A DNA stretch of 6,139 bases from an uncultured Ruminococcus sp. (GTDB taxonomy: Bacteria; Bacillota; Clostridia; Oscillospirales; Ruminococcaceae): contig CAMNMO010000176.1 in NCBI GenBank assembly GCA_946544695.1, positions 1 through 6,139 of the forward strand. The letters run 5' to 3'. The translations under genes were made by a program, and so were the position numbers. This document shows, piece by piece, positions 4,730 to 6,139 of the stretch (positions are counted from its first letter, which is position 1; every line of letters starts with the position of its first letter). The notes beneath the pieces were generated by a model. It saw nothing but the letters and a program-made list of their open reading frames with translations. It was not told the origin of the DNA and ran no database searches.

Positions 4730-5215
4730 ATGAAGAAAGAATACAGACCTTCGGGAAGAACCGTGGAGGAGGTGCTGATGTCATCACGAGAAAGTTTTTT
4801 CAGGAAGAACGGACACTATGCCACCGAGGAGGAGGCTGTGAACCTGACAGAAGAAGTCCGCAAGGAGATACGGAGGGAAAGAGAGAAAAAAATGAGTGAC
4901 TTTGCAGACAGCATAAAAGTGTCAGCGCCTGCTTTTACGAAAATAAAGCATATCAGCAGGAACAATGGTGAAGCACTTGAGGTGTCGGACTGGCGGTGTG
5001 AGTATATCGGCATGGTCGGTATATTAAGGCTATATATGATAGCTGACGGTGAATACAAGGGATACTGTACAGCTGAATTTGCTGGTATGTACAGGCTTGA
5101 AACAAGTCTTGGTATACCTGAGACAGTTTCCAACAGCATAAAGCTGACAACGAAAAATTCGGTGTATGAATTTGGACTGATAGACACACCTATAAAAGAA
5201 AGCAATGATAAATAA
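4730..5215 (+). CDS. Hypothetical protein with N-terminal charged helix (161 aa)
   Basis: I do not recognise this protein. ATG 4730 is preceded by AGGTGA at 4720-4725 with 4 nt spacing, a good match to the anti-SD. Residues 1-30 are basic and polar. Residues about 33-58 (TEEEAVNLTEEVRKEIRRER) form a highly charged helix, possibly a short coiled coil. From about 63 onward the alternating pattern suggests a small beta-rich domain (VSDWRCEYIGMVGILRLYMI, then YKGYCTAEFAGMYRLETSLG). No membrane segment or signal peptide is visible. It follows the coupling ATPase after a 70-nt gap that holds a hairpin, and precedes a small membrane-protein gene by 15 nt, so it is probably in the same run. An accessory or adaptor role in transfer is possible but is not shown by the sequence. 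Confidence 0.7.
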   Translation: MKKEYRPSGRTVEEVLMSSRESFFRKNGHYATEEEAVNLTEEVRKEIRREREKKMSDFADSIKVSAPAFTKIKHISRNNGEALEVSDWRCEYIGMVGILRLYMIADGEYKGYCTAEFAGMYRLETSLGIPETVSNSIKLTTKNSVYEFGLIDTPIKESNDK

Positions 5216-5230
5216 AAGGAGAAGAAAGTT

Positions 5231-5557
5231 ATGAACGAAAAGAAGAAATACGAAGAAATGGACGCTATGGAGCTTTACAATGAATACTCAAAGATACAGA
5301 ACAAGCTGACTGACCACCGCAAGGCAACAGGCGGTGAAAAACTGCTGAATAGAATACTGTTTTTTATGTTCATCTGGACAACTATCGGCTCGGTGCTTAT
5401 AACCGTAATCATTTTCAAGGTAAACACCGTTTCTTCTTCACTGGCAAACGTTGTGGGAACTGTACTCTGGCTCGGGTGGGTATATCTGTATTTTGTAAGA
5501 CCTCTTGTGCTGAGATATAAGATATGGAAGATTAGAAAGATAATGGAGAAAACATAA
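5231..5557 (+). CDS. Small two-helix membrane protein (108 aa)
   Basis: Family not recognised. ATG 5231 has GGAG at 5218-5221, 9 nt upstream. The N-terminal 38 residues are hydrophilic and helical (KKKYEEMDAMELYNEYSKIQ), probably cytoplasmic. Two hydrophobic segments follow, about residues 41-63 (ILFFMFIWTTIGSVLITVII) and 72-95 (NVVGTVLWLGWVYLYFV). The C-terminus is short and basic (RYKIWKIRKIMEKT). The pattern suggests a helical hairpin with both ends inside. It lies 15 nt after the 161-aa gene and is the last gene of the run, because a new promoter follows. A membrane partner for the anchor-less ATPase is conceivable, but that is speculation. Confidence 0.75.
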   Translation: MNEKKKYEEMDAMELYNEYSKIQNKLTDHRKATGGEKLLNRILFFMFIWTTIGSVLITVIIFKVNTVSSSLANVVGTVLWLGWVYLYFVRPLVLRYKIWKIRKIMEKT

Positions 5558-5567
5558 GTTTTTTAGA

Positions 5568-5596
5568 TCGACTTTTTCTCTGATATGCAGTAAAAT
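5568..5596 (+). promoter_or_regulatory. Promoter of the last gene
   Basis: TCGACT (5568-5573) as -35 and TAAAAT (5591-5596) as -10 are separated by 17 nt. The segment GACTTTT (5570-5576) through GTAAAAT (5590-5596) has the same length and end motifs as the promoter at 1602-1628. Transcription would start near 5603, about 30 nt before the ATG. Confidence 0.6.
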
Positions 5597-5622
5597 TGAT
5601 ATGTGATAATGTTTTTCGTAAA

Positions 5623-5628
5623 AGGAGG
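5623..5628 (+). promoter_or_regulatory. Strong ribosome binding site of the last gene
   Basis: AGGAGG, within AAAGGAGGAT, ends 6 nt before ATG 5635. It is a near-perfect anti-SD complement and fixes the start of a reading frame that runs off the window end. Confidence 0.85.
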
Positions 5629-5634
5629 ATACTT

Positions 5635-6139
5635 ATGAGTGAGATCAACTACAAAGAAAAGTATGAATCAGCAATGGAAGAACTTTGGGTACTTATTGAA
5701 AGAAACCTTTATGCCTTCAACAGTTTTTCAGATTCCCTGAGAATGGAAGATGGCTTACAAGCACCTGAGAGCCACCCGGGTAATTTCTATGCTTATGCAG
5801 AACACCCCGATAATGAATACTTTATCTGTCTTGCTAACAGCCGTGATTCCGTTACAACATTATGCGAACTGTATAGCAATATTACGGACAAAAAATGTGC
5901 GATCCGTCTTAATAAAAGAGGATACCTGGAAATGGTCGAATATAAGTACATTGACGGTGAGTATTCTGAAAGCATTCTGCTTTCGGGCCGAGAGTGTGAC
6001 GGTGTAGTATACAACAAGGGGTACTCTTTGGAAACTCATGGTTGTGGTTCTGTTGATGAGCTTAACAGTGAACTTGCCGCTATGGGTATCAGCAGCACTG
6101 CAAAGTCTATGCGTGACGGTGCTTATATCATCTTTGAGA
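5635..6139 (+). CDS. Hypothetical soluble protein, 3'-partial (168+ aa)
   Basis: From ATG 5635 the frame stays open to the window end, giving 168 complete codons and no stop, so the gene is truncated by the window rather than broken. I do not recognise the family. It begins MSEINYKEKYESAMEELWVL with an amphipathic helix. A mixed alpha/beta region follows, with segments such as NFYAYAEHPDNEYFICLANS and GYLEMVEYKYIDGEYSESIL, and the visible part ends GAYIIFE. No membrane segment, signal peptide or catalytic motif is evident. Codon use and the perfect AGGAGG site support a real gene. It has its own promoter, similar to that of the run starting at 1718, so the two units may be co-expressed. It could start another accessory operon. 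Confidence 0.75.
   Translation, partial: MSEINYKEKYESAMEELWVLIERNLYAFNSFSDSLRMEDGLQAPESHPGNFYAYAEHPDNEYFICLANSRDSVTTLCELYSNITDKKCAIRLNKRGYLEMVEYKYIDGEYSESILLSGRECDGVVYNKGYSLETHGCGSVDELNSELAAMGISSTAKSMRDGAYIIFE

Noticed and set aside
4816..5205. 129-aa minus-strand Ser-rich frame
   Set aside because: It is the complement of the 161-aa gene, which has a clear AGGTGA site and tight operon spacing. The Ser/Ile-rich content is typical of antisense reading.
5548..5566. AAAAC-ATAA-GTTTT-TT after the 108-aa gene as a terminator
   Set aside because: The stem is only 5 bp with one G-C pair and overlaps the stop codon, so it is too weak to call.
5750..6007. 85-aa + strand frame inside the last gene
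   Set aside because: No ribosome binding site, and it is overlapped by the frame from ATG 5635, which has a perfect AGGAGG and stays open to the window end.

Overview
The window looks like an accessory, conjugation-related region of a Gram-positive bacterium, most likely a Clostridia/Ruminococcus-type Firmicute. This rests on strong AGGAGG- and AGGTGA-type ribosome binding sites, sigma-A-like promoters (TTGACA-N17-TATAAT), frequent ATA and AGG/AGA codons, a T-run intrinsic terminator, and a VirD4/TraG-like coupling ATPase. The species assignment is an inference. All genes are on the + strand.

Layout. (1) Positions 1-108 hold the last 35 codons of a gene that resembles the C-terminus of a WYL-domain regulator. 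(2) Positions 109-280 are a dense regulatory region: a 7-bp dyad, a perfect consensus promoter, an AT-rich hairpin with a T-run, and a second extended -10 promoter. (3) Positions 281-1516 encode an AT-rich 411-aa protein with two HTH-like segments near its N-terminus. It forms its own transcription unit and ends in a clear intrinsic terminator (1524-1563). (4) A second promoter (about 1600-1628) starts a tightly packed run: a 203-aa four-helix membrane protein, a ClpP-family serine protease with an intact triad, a small protein whose 3' end appears frameshifted, a 431-aa VirD4/TraG-like ATPase without a membrane anchor, a 161-aa protein of unknown function and a 108-aa two-helix membrane protein. 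A GC-rich hairpin sits between the ATPase and the 161-aa gene. (5) A promoter very similar to the one at 1600 (GACTTTT...GTAAAAT at the same spacing) precedes a last unrecognised gene that runs off the window end.

How the genes may work together. The ATPase has the Walker A, DPKG, Walker B-like and downstream motifs of a type IV coupling protein, which feeds relaxase-DNA to a conjugation channel. It has no transmembrane segments of its own, and the same run encodes two small membrane proteins of unknown function. A ClpP paralogue embedded between these genes, with no Clp ATPase in view, is the most unusual partner. No relaxase, VirB4, integrase or origin is present here, so the mobile-element reading depends mainly on the coupling ATPase. 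I see no CRISPR array, tRNA, rRNA or insertion sequence. No stretch over 300 bases lacks a gene.
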